From assembly GCA_947307175.1 (NCBI GenBank), contig CAMZIK010000020.1:1-36673 (forward strand): DNA of 36,673 nt. The letters run 5' to 3'. The position numbers and the translations under genes are program-made. The DNA comes from an uncultured Clostridia bacterium (lineage in GTDB: Bacteria > Bacillota > Clostridia > Oscillospirales > Ruminococcaceae). Shown here piece by piece: positions 28,691-36,673 of the stretch (positions are counted from its first letter, which is position 1; every line of letters begins with the position of its first letter). The notes below the pieces were generated by a model that was given only the letters and a program-made list of their open reading frames with translations, searched no databases and was not told the origin of the DNA.

Positions 28691-30673
28691 ATGGATCCAG
28701 AGGAAGAGAAAAAGAAGAATCCAGAGGGCAGCGAGTCCGAAGATGCGGCAGCAGCGGTGAAAGAATTGGTAACAGCGCTCGAAAAAAAGAACGAAGATGA
28801 CACCGACGAATTATCTCCTGATACAGATGAGCCTGTATCTTTTCAGAGTCAATCTAAAGTGTTAAAGCCAGCAACACAGGAGCAGGAAGGCAATAATCCC
28901 GTAGCGAAAGGCGGACTGATCATACCGACTGTAACGCCTAAGCAGCAGGGCGGAGAATTATTAACATCGTCACCATCAGCATCGGGCGGAGCATCATCAA
29001 CATCCAAAGTACGGTCGGACGGAGCGTCATCAACATCGTCATCAGCATCGAAAGAAGATTCGGACGAAGAATCGGACGGAGAATCGGACGGAGCGTCATC
29101 AACATCGTCACCAATGCCGCAAGCACAGCCTGAAGGAGTAGCGTCAACATCGTCACCAGCATCGAAAGTACGGTCGGACGGAGCATCATCAACATCGTCA
29201 TCAGCATCGAAAGAAGATTCGGACGAAGAATCGGACGGAGCATCATCAACATCGAAAGCACGGTCGGACGGAGCACCTCCCGTACCCCCTGTACCACCAC
29301 CAGCACCACAAGCACCTCCACCACCAGCACAGCCCGGTTCTCCTCAATGGAAGAATCAGATGGTCGATATGATTTTTAATCTCAATCAGCCTCAGCCTGC
29401 TCAGCAGGGAGCTCCGCAGGGTAATGGTCAGCCGCAGCAAGCTCAGGGCGGAGGGCAACAGCCGCCGCAGGGTGTCCATGCACCTTCGTATCTTCCTGCG
29501 CCGCAACCAAAACAAAGCAGTATATGGGATAAACTCGATTTTGCAAGCAAGGCTTCAGGTTATGCGACCGATATTGCAGGTGGCATCTCAGGTCTGGAAA
29601 AGATCCTTTTAGACGATCAGCTTTCTCTGCGCCTCCAAAGCGACGAGGCAAATACAAATGACGATGCTGACCCAAAAGAGAACCACAAACTCGGTATGGG
29701 CATCTTAAATACAGCAGCAGGAGTCGTTAAGTGCGGAAGTTCGGCCTACAATATGTCCCGACAGATCTATCGTGCCCACAAATTAAAGGGCAGAAACAGG
29801 ATAGAACACAACAAGAATACAGTAAATGCAGTTGCCTCAGGCTTCAAATCGGTTGGAGGTCTATCAGCAGCGATCGGAAGCGGTGTGGGGCTTGGCGATT
29901 ATACGGATACCGCAACCGGCTTGGGCATCCTTGGATCTTTTTTGGGCAGTACTGGTTCTGTGATTGATATGGCTGCTTCGGGTTATGCATCGGAAAAATA
30001 CAGGAAACTCGCCAATAACTACAGTTCAGAGGAAATACAAAAAAGACAGAAAGGCCCGAATCGTATAACGGATAAAAGTGTTTTGGATGCCGCAGGAATG
30101 GCGAGTCTGACCGCAAGGAACAAGCATCATCTTAATGCTGCATCTTCGGTGTTTTCAACAGTCAATTTGATCGGTGGAGGTTTAGGACTGTTTGGAGGTA
30201 TAAGCACAGCATTGGGGTCACGGTTAACATCGGGTTGGCTTGGTCTTGCCGGCAATCTGACCAACATGATCGGCAGGATAGGCAGTCGTGTTGCGGAAGA
30301 TAAAATAAAAAGCAGTTCCCAATCCTCACGCCGTCAGTATGTAAATGATTATCTGGACAATGAGTCTAAAAAGATAAAAAAGGAAGTGAAGCATCGGATC
30401 AATATAGATATCTCACCCGAAGATGGCAAGAGAATAGCTTTGAAAAAGCTCGGTATGTTCTCGGGTGATACTGTGACAGGTGCTGCGCTGAATATTGATG
30501 AAAAGCAATTGGATATGATATATAACAGTCTGGCAATGAATCGTGCTCAGTCTATTCATAACAGCGTCCGCAACAACTCTGTTCAAAGCACTCAGATGCT
30601 TCAGGATCTGGGGCTTAATTCAAACAATGCAACGGTGGAGGAGATAGCTGCTGCACTTGGTTACGAGGCATGA
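28691..30673 (+). CDS. 660-residue protein: disordered half plus duplicated Gly-rich half
   Basis: AAAGGAGGG precedes ATG 28691, 15 nt after the previous gene. Residues 1-100 are acidic. Residues 100-195 are Ser/Thr/Asp/Glu repeats (SDGASSTSSSASKEDSDEES twice). Residues 196-265 are Pro/Gln/Ala-rich (PPVPPVPPPAPQAPPPPAQP). From about 280 on lies a helical, Gly/Ala/Ser-rich region with a twofold repeat: RNRIEHNKNTVNAVASGFKS... (about 368-445) matches RNKHHLNAASSVFSTVNLIG... (about 476-545), each ending in a Lys/Arg-rich helix. No signal peptide is present. The tail (565-660) is polar and helical. It could be the cargo handled by the ATPase and the two chaperone-like proteins, with the Gly-rich helices inserting in a membrane. 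No known family is recognised. Confidence 0.8.
   Translation: MDPEEEKKKNPEGSESEDAAAAVKELVTALEKKNEDDTDELSPDTDEPVSFQSQSKVLKPATQEQEGNNPVAKGGLIIPTVTPKQQGGELLTSSPSASGGASSTSKVRSDGASSTSSSASKEDSDEESDGESDGASSTSSPMPQAQPEGVASTSSPASKVRSDGASSTSSSASKEDSDEESDGASSTSKARSDGAPPVPPVPPPAPQAPPPPAQPGSPQWKNQMVDMIFNLNQPQPAQQGAPQGNGQPQQAQGGGQQPPQGVHAPSYLPAPQPKQSSIWDKLDFASKASGYATDIAGGISGLEKILLDDQLSLRLQSDEANTNDDADPKENHKLGMGILNTAAGVVKCGSSAYNMSRQIYRAHKLKGRNRIEHNKNTVNAVASGFKSVGGLSAAIGSGVGLGDYTDTATGLGILGSFLGSTGSVIDMAASGYASEKYRKLANNYSSEEIQKRQKGPNRITDKSVLDAAGMASLTARNKHHLNAASSVFSTVNLIGGGLGLFGGISTALGSRLTSGWLGLAGNLTNMIGRIGSRVAEDKIKSSSQSSRRQYVNDYLDNESKKIKKEVKHRINIDISPEDGKRIALKKLGMFSGDTVTGAALNIDEKQLDMIYNSLAMNRAQSIHNSVRNNSVQSTQMLQDLGLNSNNATVEEIAAALGYEA
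29006..29239 (+). repeat. Two 75-bp near-identical direct repeats inside the 660-residue gene
   Basis: A 75-bp unit at 29006-29080 recurs at 29165-29239 with one mismatch seen (GCGTCA against GCATCA). The offset is 159 bp, exactly 53 codons, so recombination between them would keep frame. Shorter related units (GGACGGAGC(A/G)TCATCAACATC) fill the stretch 28980-29270. Confidence 0.85.
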
Positions 30674-30725
30674 TCAGTGCCATCTCGCAGCTTCGGACGA
30701 TCTATCATATTCTTTAACAAAACAA

Positions 30726-30770
30726 AAGCACATATCTTCGCAGACAGCGTTGATATGTGCTTGTTTTTTA
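30726..30770. terminator. Bidirectional terminator after the AAA+ cassette
   Basis: AAGCACATATC (30726-30736) pairs with GATATGTGCTT (30752-30762), followed by GTTTTTTATTA on plus and TTTTGTT on minus. It closes the four-gene cassette and the converging flavodoxin-fusion gene. Confidence 0.85.
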
Positions 30771-30791
30771 TTATAGTCTGTGCAAACAGAA

Positions 30792-31937
30792 CTATCTGCT
30801 CTTTACCCAATCGAGAAGTTTATCTCTTGACTTGGGTACATCGTCGCAGTAGATGCTCATTACCTCGATGACCTCAGCTCCCTTTGCACTTTCTTTTACA
30901 GCCTTGGTGCTGCTTGAAAAGCCTGAACTTCCCTGCGTTGCTATAAGGTATATCGTTTTGCCGTCAAAGCTGCTGCTTTCAAGGAATGTCGAAACGGCTG
31001 GCGGAACTGTTCCCCACCAAAGCGGATAAACAAGAATGATGCTGTCATAGCCGCTTACATCTATCGGTTCGATATCGGGTCGTGCATTTGCTTTAAGCTC
31101 CTTGCTTGCTTCGGAAATGGTCGCATTGTAGCTTGACGGATACTTTTTCTGGGTAAGCGTTATCGCTTTTTTGTCGCAGTCTATAATGTCTTCGAGCATA
31201 TCCGCAAGCAGTTGATCGTTTCCTGTGAGCTTATCGTCTGCATACATCAGCGATGCACCGGAGACTGCGTCAACGTCGTCGTCAAAGTCGGTATTGCCGA
31301 GCCTTGTGAAATAGACCACAAGCGGTTTTGAGCCTTTCCATTCAGCCTTTTCACCTTTGACTGCATCGGAATAGTCTATGCTGACGGTTCGGAAATGCCT
31401 GTTGATATACGGTACTCCGAACAGCCCGATACACAGGCACAGCACTGTTATCAGCGAGATGAACACGGTCGCTTTTTTCTTTTTTTCTGTGCGTACATAA
31501 AAGTACATTCCTCCGTGCAGGGCTGCGAGAGCGAGTGCTGCCGAGGCGAGATACCTATGAAGGTCGCTGCTGCCAAGCACCTTGAACCAGGGGAATATCA
31601 GCCTTGAAACGCCCATGCTGCTGAGCATAAGCGTGATGATACAAGCGAAAAGCAGGCAGGTCACGACAGTTGAGAAGACCCGTGCTTTGCTTTTCATTGA
31701 GATCTTTCCCTTTAAAAGCGATTTTATCCAGTCCAGCTTTATCAAAAGATGAAGAATAAAGCAGACAAAGAAAATGATGCCCGTTATCTCGTGGATATTG
31801 TTGCCTGTAAAGACGTACAGCATCTGCAAAAGCAGTATCGCATACATCAGAACGTCAACGGTGAGGATTATAAGGTTTGGTCTGCGGCGTTTCTTTCCGA
31901 GCTTCTTTCCTTTAGTGTCGTCTATGTACTCGGACAT
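30792..31937 (-). CDS. Heme-type membrane domain fused to flavodoxin
   Basis: I place the start at ATG 31937 (MSEYIDDTKGKKLGKKRRRP...), with GGAGGTGCGCAA upstream, giving 381 residues. Residues 22-180 hold about five hydrophobic spans. Four histidines, His49 (NNIHEITG), His63 (FILHLLIK), His127 (SDLHRYLA) and His141 (AALHGGMY), are placed like the bis-heme ligands of cytochrome b561 or DUF4405 proteins. Residues 205-381 are a flavodoxin domain: PLVVYFTRLGNTD as FMN phosphate loop, ILVYPLWWGTVPPAVSTFLE as the middle, and LIATQGSSGFSSS as the third loop. The fusion should carry electrons between a membrane heme relay and FMN. The partner and electron direction are unknown. Confidence 0.85.
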   Translation of the reverse strand: MSEYIDDTKGKKLGKKRRRPNLIILTVDVLMYAILLLQMLYVFTGNNIHEITGIIFFVCFILHLLIKLDWIKSLLKGKISMKSKARVFSTVVTCLLFACIITLMLSSMGVSRLIFPWFKVLGSSDLHRYLASAALALAALHGGMYFYVRTEKKKKATVFISLITVLCLCIGLFGVPYINRHFRTVSIDYSDAVKGEKAEWKGSKPLVVYFTRLGNTDFDDDVDAVSGASLMYADDKLTGNDQLLADMLEDIIDCDKKAITLTQKKYPSSYNATISEASKELKANARPDIEPIDVSGYDSIILVYPLWWGTVPPAVSTFLESSSFDGKTIYLIATQGSSGFSSSTKAVKESAKGAEVIEVMSIYCDDVPKSRDKLLDWVKSR

Positions 31938-31967
31938 TTGCGCACCTCCGTTCTGTCGGTTTTTATC

Positions 31968-31996
31968 ATAATAACAGAATAATGCCCAAAAGTCAA
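31968..31996 (-). promoter_or_regulatory. Promoter of the heme-flavodoxin gene
   Basis: On the minus strand TTGACT (31991-31996), 17 nt, TATTAT (31968-31973). It supports the start at 31937 and rules out a longer reading to 32060. Confidence 0.82.
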
Positions 31997-32099
31997 TGAT
32001 AAAGATCATACGAACAGCATAAGCTTTAGAGCAGGACGCTTTCAGGCTTTTTTCAGGCACGCTGAGATATGGACTTTGGCATCGGAAAGACGATCACAG

Positions 32100-32128
32100 T
32101 TGACTTTGATGATGCGGTGTAGTATACT
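32100..32128 (+). promoter_or_regulatory. Promoter of the large surface-protein gene
   Basis: TTGACT (32100-32105), 17 nt, TATACT (32123-32128), followed by GGAGGAATA before ATG 32170. The segment 31997-32099 holds nothing else recognised. Confidence 0.85.
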
Positions 32129-32169
32129 TGAAATGATAGGATTTCTGTTGTGGGAAACGGAGGAATAAT

Positions 32170-35100
32170 ATGAAAAAGAAGATAATATCGGGCTTGATGG
32201 CGGCTGCTCTGCTGTTCAGCTCGGCTGCGGCGCTGCCTGAGGGCGTGTTTGACACAAGTTCGGGAATAACGGCGAGTGCGGCATACTCAGGGGATTATGA
32301 GTACACAAAGCTAAGTGACAGCACGGTCAGGATAGATAAGTATAATGGCAGTGCCGGCACACTGAAGATACCGTCTGCGATCAACAAAATGAAGGTAACT
32401 GTGATCGGCAAAAATGCTTTTCAGCACGGTTCATTTAAAAGCGTGACGATACCGAGTTCCGTCAAGAAGATAGAAGCGTATGCTTTTTTTGGCTGTTCAA
32501 ACCTTAAAAGTATCACTCTGCCGAGCAACCTGACGGCTATCGGGGATCATGCCTTTTACGATTGTACTGAGCTTTCAGGCATCAAGTTCCCAGGCAGTAT
32601 CAAGACCATAGGTGATAGCGCATTTGACAATACACCATGGCTTTATGACATGCGTGAGAAAAAAACGCTTGTTGTTGTCAACGGGATACTTATCGATGCT
32701 GCCGCTGCTGAAGGAAAGGTGACGATCCCAAGTGGTGTTGTAACTATTGCGCAGGGAGCATTTTCACGCAACGACCGTATTACAAGCATCAGTATCCCAA
32801 AGACAGTTACCTCACTGGCGGAACCGTTGTTTATGATGTGCGCAAAAATAGAATCGATAAGTGTCAGCAGTGAAAACACAAAATACAGCTCGGAAAACGG
32901 TATACTATATAACAAGAAAAAAACAAAGCTTATTTCATGTCCTATCAAAAAGACAAAGGTTGTTATCCCATCGAGCGTTACACAGATCGGTGAGTCTGCT
33001 TTTGATAACTGTGAGATAGAGAGCGTAACGTTCCCAAAGTCGCTTAAATCAATAGGCGATAATGCTTTTTACGGCTGTGATAGGCTGAGATCGGCTGTGC
33101 TGCCGAAAGGTGTTAAAACCATCGGAAGAAATGCGTTTGAATACTGCACCTCTCTTGAAAAGGTGACGATACCTGAGGGTGTCACTTCTGTCGGATACCG
33201 TGCATTTTATGATTGTGATAGCCTTAAGACAGTTACTGTTCCCAAAAGTGTGACGAGCATAGGAGACAAAGCGTTCGGTAAAAGGCTCGATTACAAGCTG
33301 CTTAAGGATATCAATGTCGATGGCTTCGTGCTTCGATGTTATGTCGGGAGCAAGGCGGAGGAATATGCTGCAAGAGAGGGAGTAGATCACAAGCTCATTG
33401 ATGCGAAAGTCCCTGACGATTTTGAGAAAAGAGGAGCGAAAAAGATCAACAGCACTCCGTTCAGCCAGTTTGACCCGAATGATGAGAGCTTTGCGGTCTA
33501 TGCAAACGAAAACAACGGCGGACTTTATGTTCTCAGCAAGTCCGTGCTATATTTCATTTCTGCATCAACGGGAAAGACCTCAAAGGTCTACAACTTCAGT
33601 TCGATCGAATCAGAGGCTGTAAATAATTCCTATGTCTGCGGAAATAAACTTTATGCCGTGGGCAGCAAGTATGAGAAGAACGTTTTTGGGGACAAAAAAT
33701 ATACATACATCATCTATATCTATGACCTCAATGCGAAAAAACTTGTAAAGCGTATGAATGTCGATATTGTTGTAAGCGCTGTTGCGGCTGATACAAAAGG
33801 GCACATTTTCGTTTCTGACGGCAAAAAGATATATATGCTCTCATCGGCGGGCAAGAAACTCTCAGAGGTCTCTGTCGGAGATAACACTGTATACAGATTC
33901 ACGGGATATGACGAAGGAAACGGGAATCTGTATTTTGAGGGCTATTATAATTATACTTATACTAACGGCAGCGGATGGTCGGCAACAGAATACAAGTATA
34001 ATACCACATCTCTGCTGGCTGCAAAAGTGAGTGGTAACAAACTCAGCTTTTCATCAAGATATATTGCCCCACTTTATATTCAGAATGAAGCAGGACATAA
34101 CTGTTCATCAGTTCTGACTGACGGCGGATACCTTGCATACAGATGCTGCTTTACTGATTATTTCATGAGAGTACAGATCGGATTGAACAGCCAGACTGGT
34201 TTTATAGACTCGGCTTCTGTGGATCCTAAAAAAAATGATCCGTCAAAGCTTCTTACTTTGAACAAGCAAAATGATGAGCTGGGATTAAGCAATATCGACT
34301 ATTTCAGTTACGGGGTAAGAACGGTTTATAACAAAAGCTATGATTCGTTTATTGTTTTCGGAAATGATAATGTGATAAATCAAAGCAAAAACTATATATA
34401 TGAATATGACAAGAAAGGAAACAAGCTTTCAGAATATAAAACGCTGGCGCATGTTTTCTCGATGAACAAGATCGGAAACAATCTGATCGCTGTTGAGCGT
34501 CAGGACTCAAAGAATTATTTCCTTGAGGTCATCCCATGGAAAAAAGCAACAAAGGTCAATATAACTGCACCTTCAAAAAGCACTGTTGTCGGAAAGACGA
34601 TAAAGCTCAGTGCAAAAACCAACAGCATAATTGATGAGACTCTTACATGGTCAAGCAGCAACAACAAGGTTGCGACGGTTTCCGCAGACGGAAAGGTCTA
34701 TGCGACAGGCGCAGGAACTGCGACAATAACGGCTGCTGCTCCGGGCGGAGCAAAAGCCTCTGTCAAGATAACCGTCAAGGGCAATGACGCTCTTGTGTCG
34801 CCTGATATGAAGACAGCCTCAAAGGGAGCAAAAAGCACCAATGCTTCACAAAACGACTATACGATCAGGGCAAATGTAAACTCATCAAATATTTACGAGG
34901 ATAAGGATCAGAACATATGGCGTGCGGAATACATCAGCGATAGTTCAAATATCAAGGTCGAAAAATATTCGCAGGGTGCAAAGAAGCTGCTTGCGACTTA
35001 TACGATCAAACCTGAGCTTTCCAGATTCGGCGGAATATATTTCAGCAGCGACTACAATTATGTCGTTACAGGACAGGCTAATACCAAGTGCAGCGACAGC

Positions 35101-36673
35101 GTTGAAGTTGTGCGCATAACACGCTACACAAAAGACTGGAAAAAGAAAGACCATGTCAGTATCAAAGGTGCAAATACAGCTATCCCGTTTTGGTCAGGTT
35201 CTTGCAGATTCGCTGAAACAGGCGGGAAACTCTATATCCATACAAGCCATTTGATGTATAACGGACATCAATCGAACATGACTTTCATTATCGATAAATC
35301 AAAAATGAAAGTAATAAACAGCTTTTACAACGTCGAAATTACTGCTCTGAGCGGTTATGCCAGCCACTCGTTCAACCAGTTCATAAAGACGGACGGAAAA
35401 AAGATCTTCAGAGTAGATCACGGAGATGCTTATCCGCGCCGTGGAATAATAATCAGTTCTTTTGATCTGGATAAAAAAGATGCAGAGGTTAGTTTTGAAG
35501 CACCTGTCACATTCAAGGGAAAAGACGGTGAGAATTATACAGGCGCATCTGTCGGCGGTTTTGAGCTTTCAAAGCAGGGCTTTGTGATCGCATATACAAA
35601 GGATTTAAAAAATGATTCATCACGCAGGAACATCTATGTAAACATTACCGATAAGCTGTTCAACAAGACCAAAGAAGTCAAACTTACTTCGTTCACCAAG
35701 GATTCTAATGTGCGTGCAAGCACACCGCAGCTTGTAAAGGTTTCTGACTATCTGTTTGTAGTTATGTGGGAGGAAAGAAATCTTAATACTGATAAAACAG
35801 AAGTCAAGCTTTTGCTTATCGACGGTAGCGGCAAAAAGTGTTCCGCTGTGGGAACAGTTAAGGGCAGACTCTCGGACTGCCAGCCGATACTTTGCAAAGA
35901 CGGATGCATCAGGTGGTATTCTACAAATGGCACATCTCCGACATTCTATGCTGTTCAGCCGTTTGAGATAGGAAGTCTGCATGAACACAAATTTGCAAAC
36001 CCGAAAGTCACCAAGAAAGCAACTTGCACGCAAAACGGAACGAGAGTTTTGACTTGCTCGATTTGTGGAAAGAAGAAGACGGAGACCATAGCTGCGACGG
36101 GTCACAAGTGGTCTGAATGGAAAACGACAAGTTCCGATAAGAGCAAGAACACTTACACTCAGACCAGAAAATGCACAGTTTGCGGAAAGACGCAAACGCA
36201 GTCATATCAACGTTTTGCAGGCGCAAACAGATACGACACGGCAAGGCTTATCTCTAAAGGCTCATACCCAAGCGGAACGGGTACGGTCATAGTTGCAACG
36301 GGACTTGATTTCCACGATGCACTTGTTGCTGTGCCGCTTGCAAGCGCTTACGATGCACCGCTGCTGCTGACGACAGACAAGCAGGTAACTAAGCAGACGG
36401 AAACAGAGCTTATAAGATTGAAGGCAAAGAAAGTTATCATTGTTAGCACGAATGGTGCGGTCGGTTCAGTTGTAAAGGCTGCGCTTGCAAAATACAACCC
36501 AACGATGATAAGCGGAAAGAACTGCTTTGAGACTGCTGCAAAGGTAGCAAAGGCACTCCAGACTAAGACCAAGAAAGCTCCTGATACTATCTTCTTTGCA
36601 ACGGATTCAGCGTTTGCTGATGCTCTTTCGGCTTCACCTGTGGCAGCGATAAAGAATGCGCCGATAATCTACC
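32170..36673 (+). CDS. Large surface protein: BspA LRRs, Ig-like, cell-wall-binding repeats (partial)
   Basis: ATG 32170 opens a frame without stop to the window end, at least 1501 residues; the 3' end is outside. MKKKIISGLMAAALLFSSAA is a Sec signal peptide, cleaved near residues 21-37. Residues about 65-415 are BspA-type leucine-rich repeats (VTIPSSVKKIEAYAFFGC, ITLPSNLTAIGDHAFYDC and so on). Residues about 430-785 look like a beta-propeller region (GGLYVLSKSVLYFISASTGK). Residues about 790-870 are a bacterial Ig-like Big_2 domain (LTWSSSNNKVATVSADGKVY). Two CxxC-type segments (CSICGKKKTETI, CTVCGKTQTQ) precede a cell-wall-binding-repeat-2 domain starting near 1350 (GANRYDTARLISKG). It is exported and probably held non-covalently on the wall. 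Adhesion is inferred. Confidence 0.92.
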   Translation, partial: MKKKIISGLMAAALLFSSAAALPEGVFDTSSGITASAAYSGDYEYTKLSDSTVRIDKYNGSAGTLKIPSAINKMKVTVIGKNAFQHGSFKSVTIPSSVKKIEAYAFFGCSNLKSITLPSNLTAIGDHAFYDCTELSGIKFPGSIKTIGDSAFDNTPWLYDMREKKTLVVVNGILIDAAAAEGKVTIPSGVVTIAQGAFSRNDRITSISIPKTVTSLAEPLFMMCAKIESISVSSENTKYSSENGILYNKKKTKLISCPIKKTKVVIPSSVTQIGESAFDNCEIESVTFPKSLKSIGDNAFYGCDRLRSAVLPKGVKTIGRNAFEYCTSLEKVTIPEGVTSVGYRAFYDCDSLKTVTVPKSVTSIGDKAFGKRLDYKLLKDINVDGFVLRCYVGSKAEEYAAREGVDHKLIDAKVPDDFEKRGAKKINSTPFSQFDPNDESFAVYANENNGGLYVLSKSVLYFISASTGKTSKVYNFSSIESEAVNNSYVCGNKLYAVGSKYEKNVFGDKKYTYIIYIYDLNAKKLVKRMNVDIVVSAVAADTKGHIFVSDGKKIYMLSSAGKKLSEVSVGDNTVYRFTGYDEGNGNLYFEGYYNYTYTNGSGWSATEYKYNTTSLLAAKVSGNKLSFSSRYIAPLYIQNEAGHNCSSVLTDGGYLAYRCCFTDYFMRVQIGLNSQTGFIDSASVDPKKNDPSKLLTLNKQNDELGLSNIDYFSYGVRTVYNKSYDSFIVFGNDNVINQSKNYIYEYDKKGNKLSEYKTLAHVFSMNKIGNNLIAVERQDSKNYFLEVIPWKKATKVNITAPSKSTVVGKTIKLSAKTNSIIDETLTWSSSNNKVATVSADGKVYATGAGTATITAAAPGGAKASVKITVKGNDALVSPDMKTASKGAKSTNASQNDYTIRANVNSSNIYEDKDQNIWRAEYISDSSNIKVEKYSQGAKKLLATYTIKPELSRFGGIYFSSDYNYVVTGQANTKCSDSVEVVRITRYTKDWKKKDHVSIKGANTAIPFWSGSCRFAETGGKLYIHTSHLMYNGHQSNMTFIIDKSKMKVINSFYNVEITALSGYASHSFNQFIKTDGKKIFRVDHGDAYPRRGIIISSFDLDKKDAEVSFEAPVTFKGKDGENYTGASVGGFELSKQGFVIAYTKDLKNDSSRRNIYVNITDKLFNKTKEVKLTSFTKDSNVRASTPQLVKVSDYLFVVMWEERNLNTDKTEVKLLLIDGSGKKCSAVGTVKGRLSDCQPILCKDGCIRWYSTNGTSPTFYAVQPFEIGSLHEHKFANPKVTKKATCTQNGTRVLTCSICGKKKTETIAATGHKWSEWKTTSSDKSKNTYTQTRKCTVCGKTQTQSYQRFAGANRYDTARLISKGSYPSGTGTVIVATGLDFHDALVAVPLASAYDAPLLLTTDKQVTKQTETELIRLKAKKVIIVSTNGAVGSVVKAALAKYNPTMISGKNCFETAAKVAKALQTKTKKAPDTIFFATDSAFADALSASPVAAIKNAPIIY

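Noticed and set aside
29006..29239. CRISPR-like array suggested by repeated units
   Set aside because: The repeats are in-frame codon repeats in a coding sequence, with no regular unique spacers and no cas genes.
28938..29330. A 130-codon minus-strand ORF rich in Leu/Met/Arg
   Set aside because: It is the antisense shadow of the Ser/Asp repeat segment of the 660-residue gene.

Overview
The window looks like a chromosomal segment of a low- to mid-GC anaerobic Firmicute, most likely a Ruminococcus-like member of the Oscillospiraceae. This is inferred from three things: many TTGACA-N17-TATAAT promoters with strong GGAGG ribosome sites; a BspA-type leucine-rich-repeat, Ig-like and cell-wall-binding-repeat-2 surface protein; and family content (RtcB, CstA, DUF434-type protein, desulfoferrodoxin-like regulator). 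I see no rRNA, tRNA, CRISPR array, IS element or prophage.

Layout. 1-2120: a secreted repeat-motif protein plus a 23-residue hydrophobic peptide (minus strand), divergent from a TetR regulator, with two palindromic operators between them. 2197-5856: an XRE/desulfoferrodoxin-like fusion, an FMN reductase, and a minus-strand pair of a GGDEF protein and an unknown protein. 6065-7549: a beta-rich lipoprotein. 7671-9140: a macrolide-efflux-type MFS exporter behind an attenuator-like leader encoding a 12-residue peptide. 9202-10714: cstA. 10754-11350: a SAM-clan riboswitch in front of an orphan 100-residue protein. 11384-16377: an acidic single-span membrane protein, a small alpha/beta hydrolase, a DMT exporter, a GNAT fusion and its overlapping partner.

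16434-19080: a minus-strand unit that starts at a consensus promoter, encodes a 30-residue Cys-containing peptide, passes a terminator and continues into rtcB, a GNAT, a 56-residue basic protein and a metallophosphoesterase. 19174-20568: a DJ-1/PfpI protein and a DUF434-type protein. 20576-21442: an MBL-fold hydrolase. 21507-25285: an ABC ATPase/permease pair controlled from overlapping divergent promoters by a TetR regulator.

25312-30673: a tight four-gene operon with a tandem AAA+ ATPase (degenerate first P-loop, intact second), two small proteins resembling each other and the YbjN/secretion-chaperone fold, and a 660-residue protein with a Ser/Asp and Pro/Gln disordered half and a Gly-rich hydrophobic duplicated half. 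No structural secretion genes flank it. This is my best candidate for an undescribed system. 30792-31996: a membrane protein with putative heme-ligand histidines fused to flavodoxin. 32100-36673: the large surface protein, which runs off the window end.

The sequence supports motifs, spacings and complementarities directly. Family names come from motif recognition without a database search. Functional roles for the cassettes are inference.
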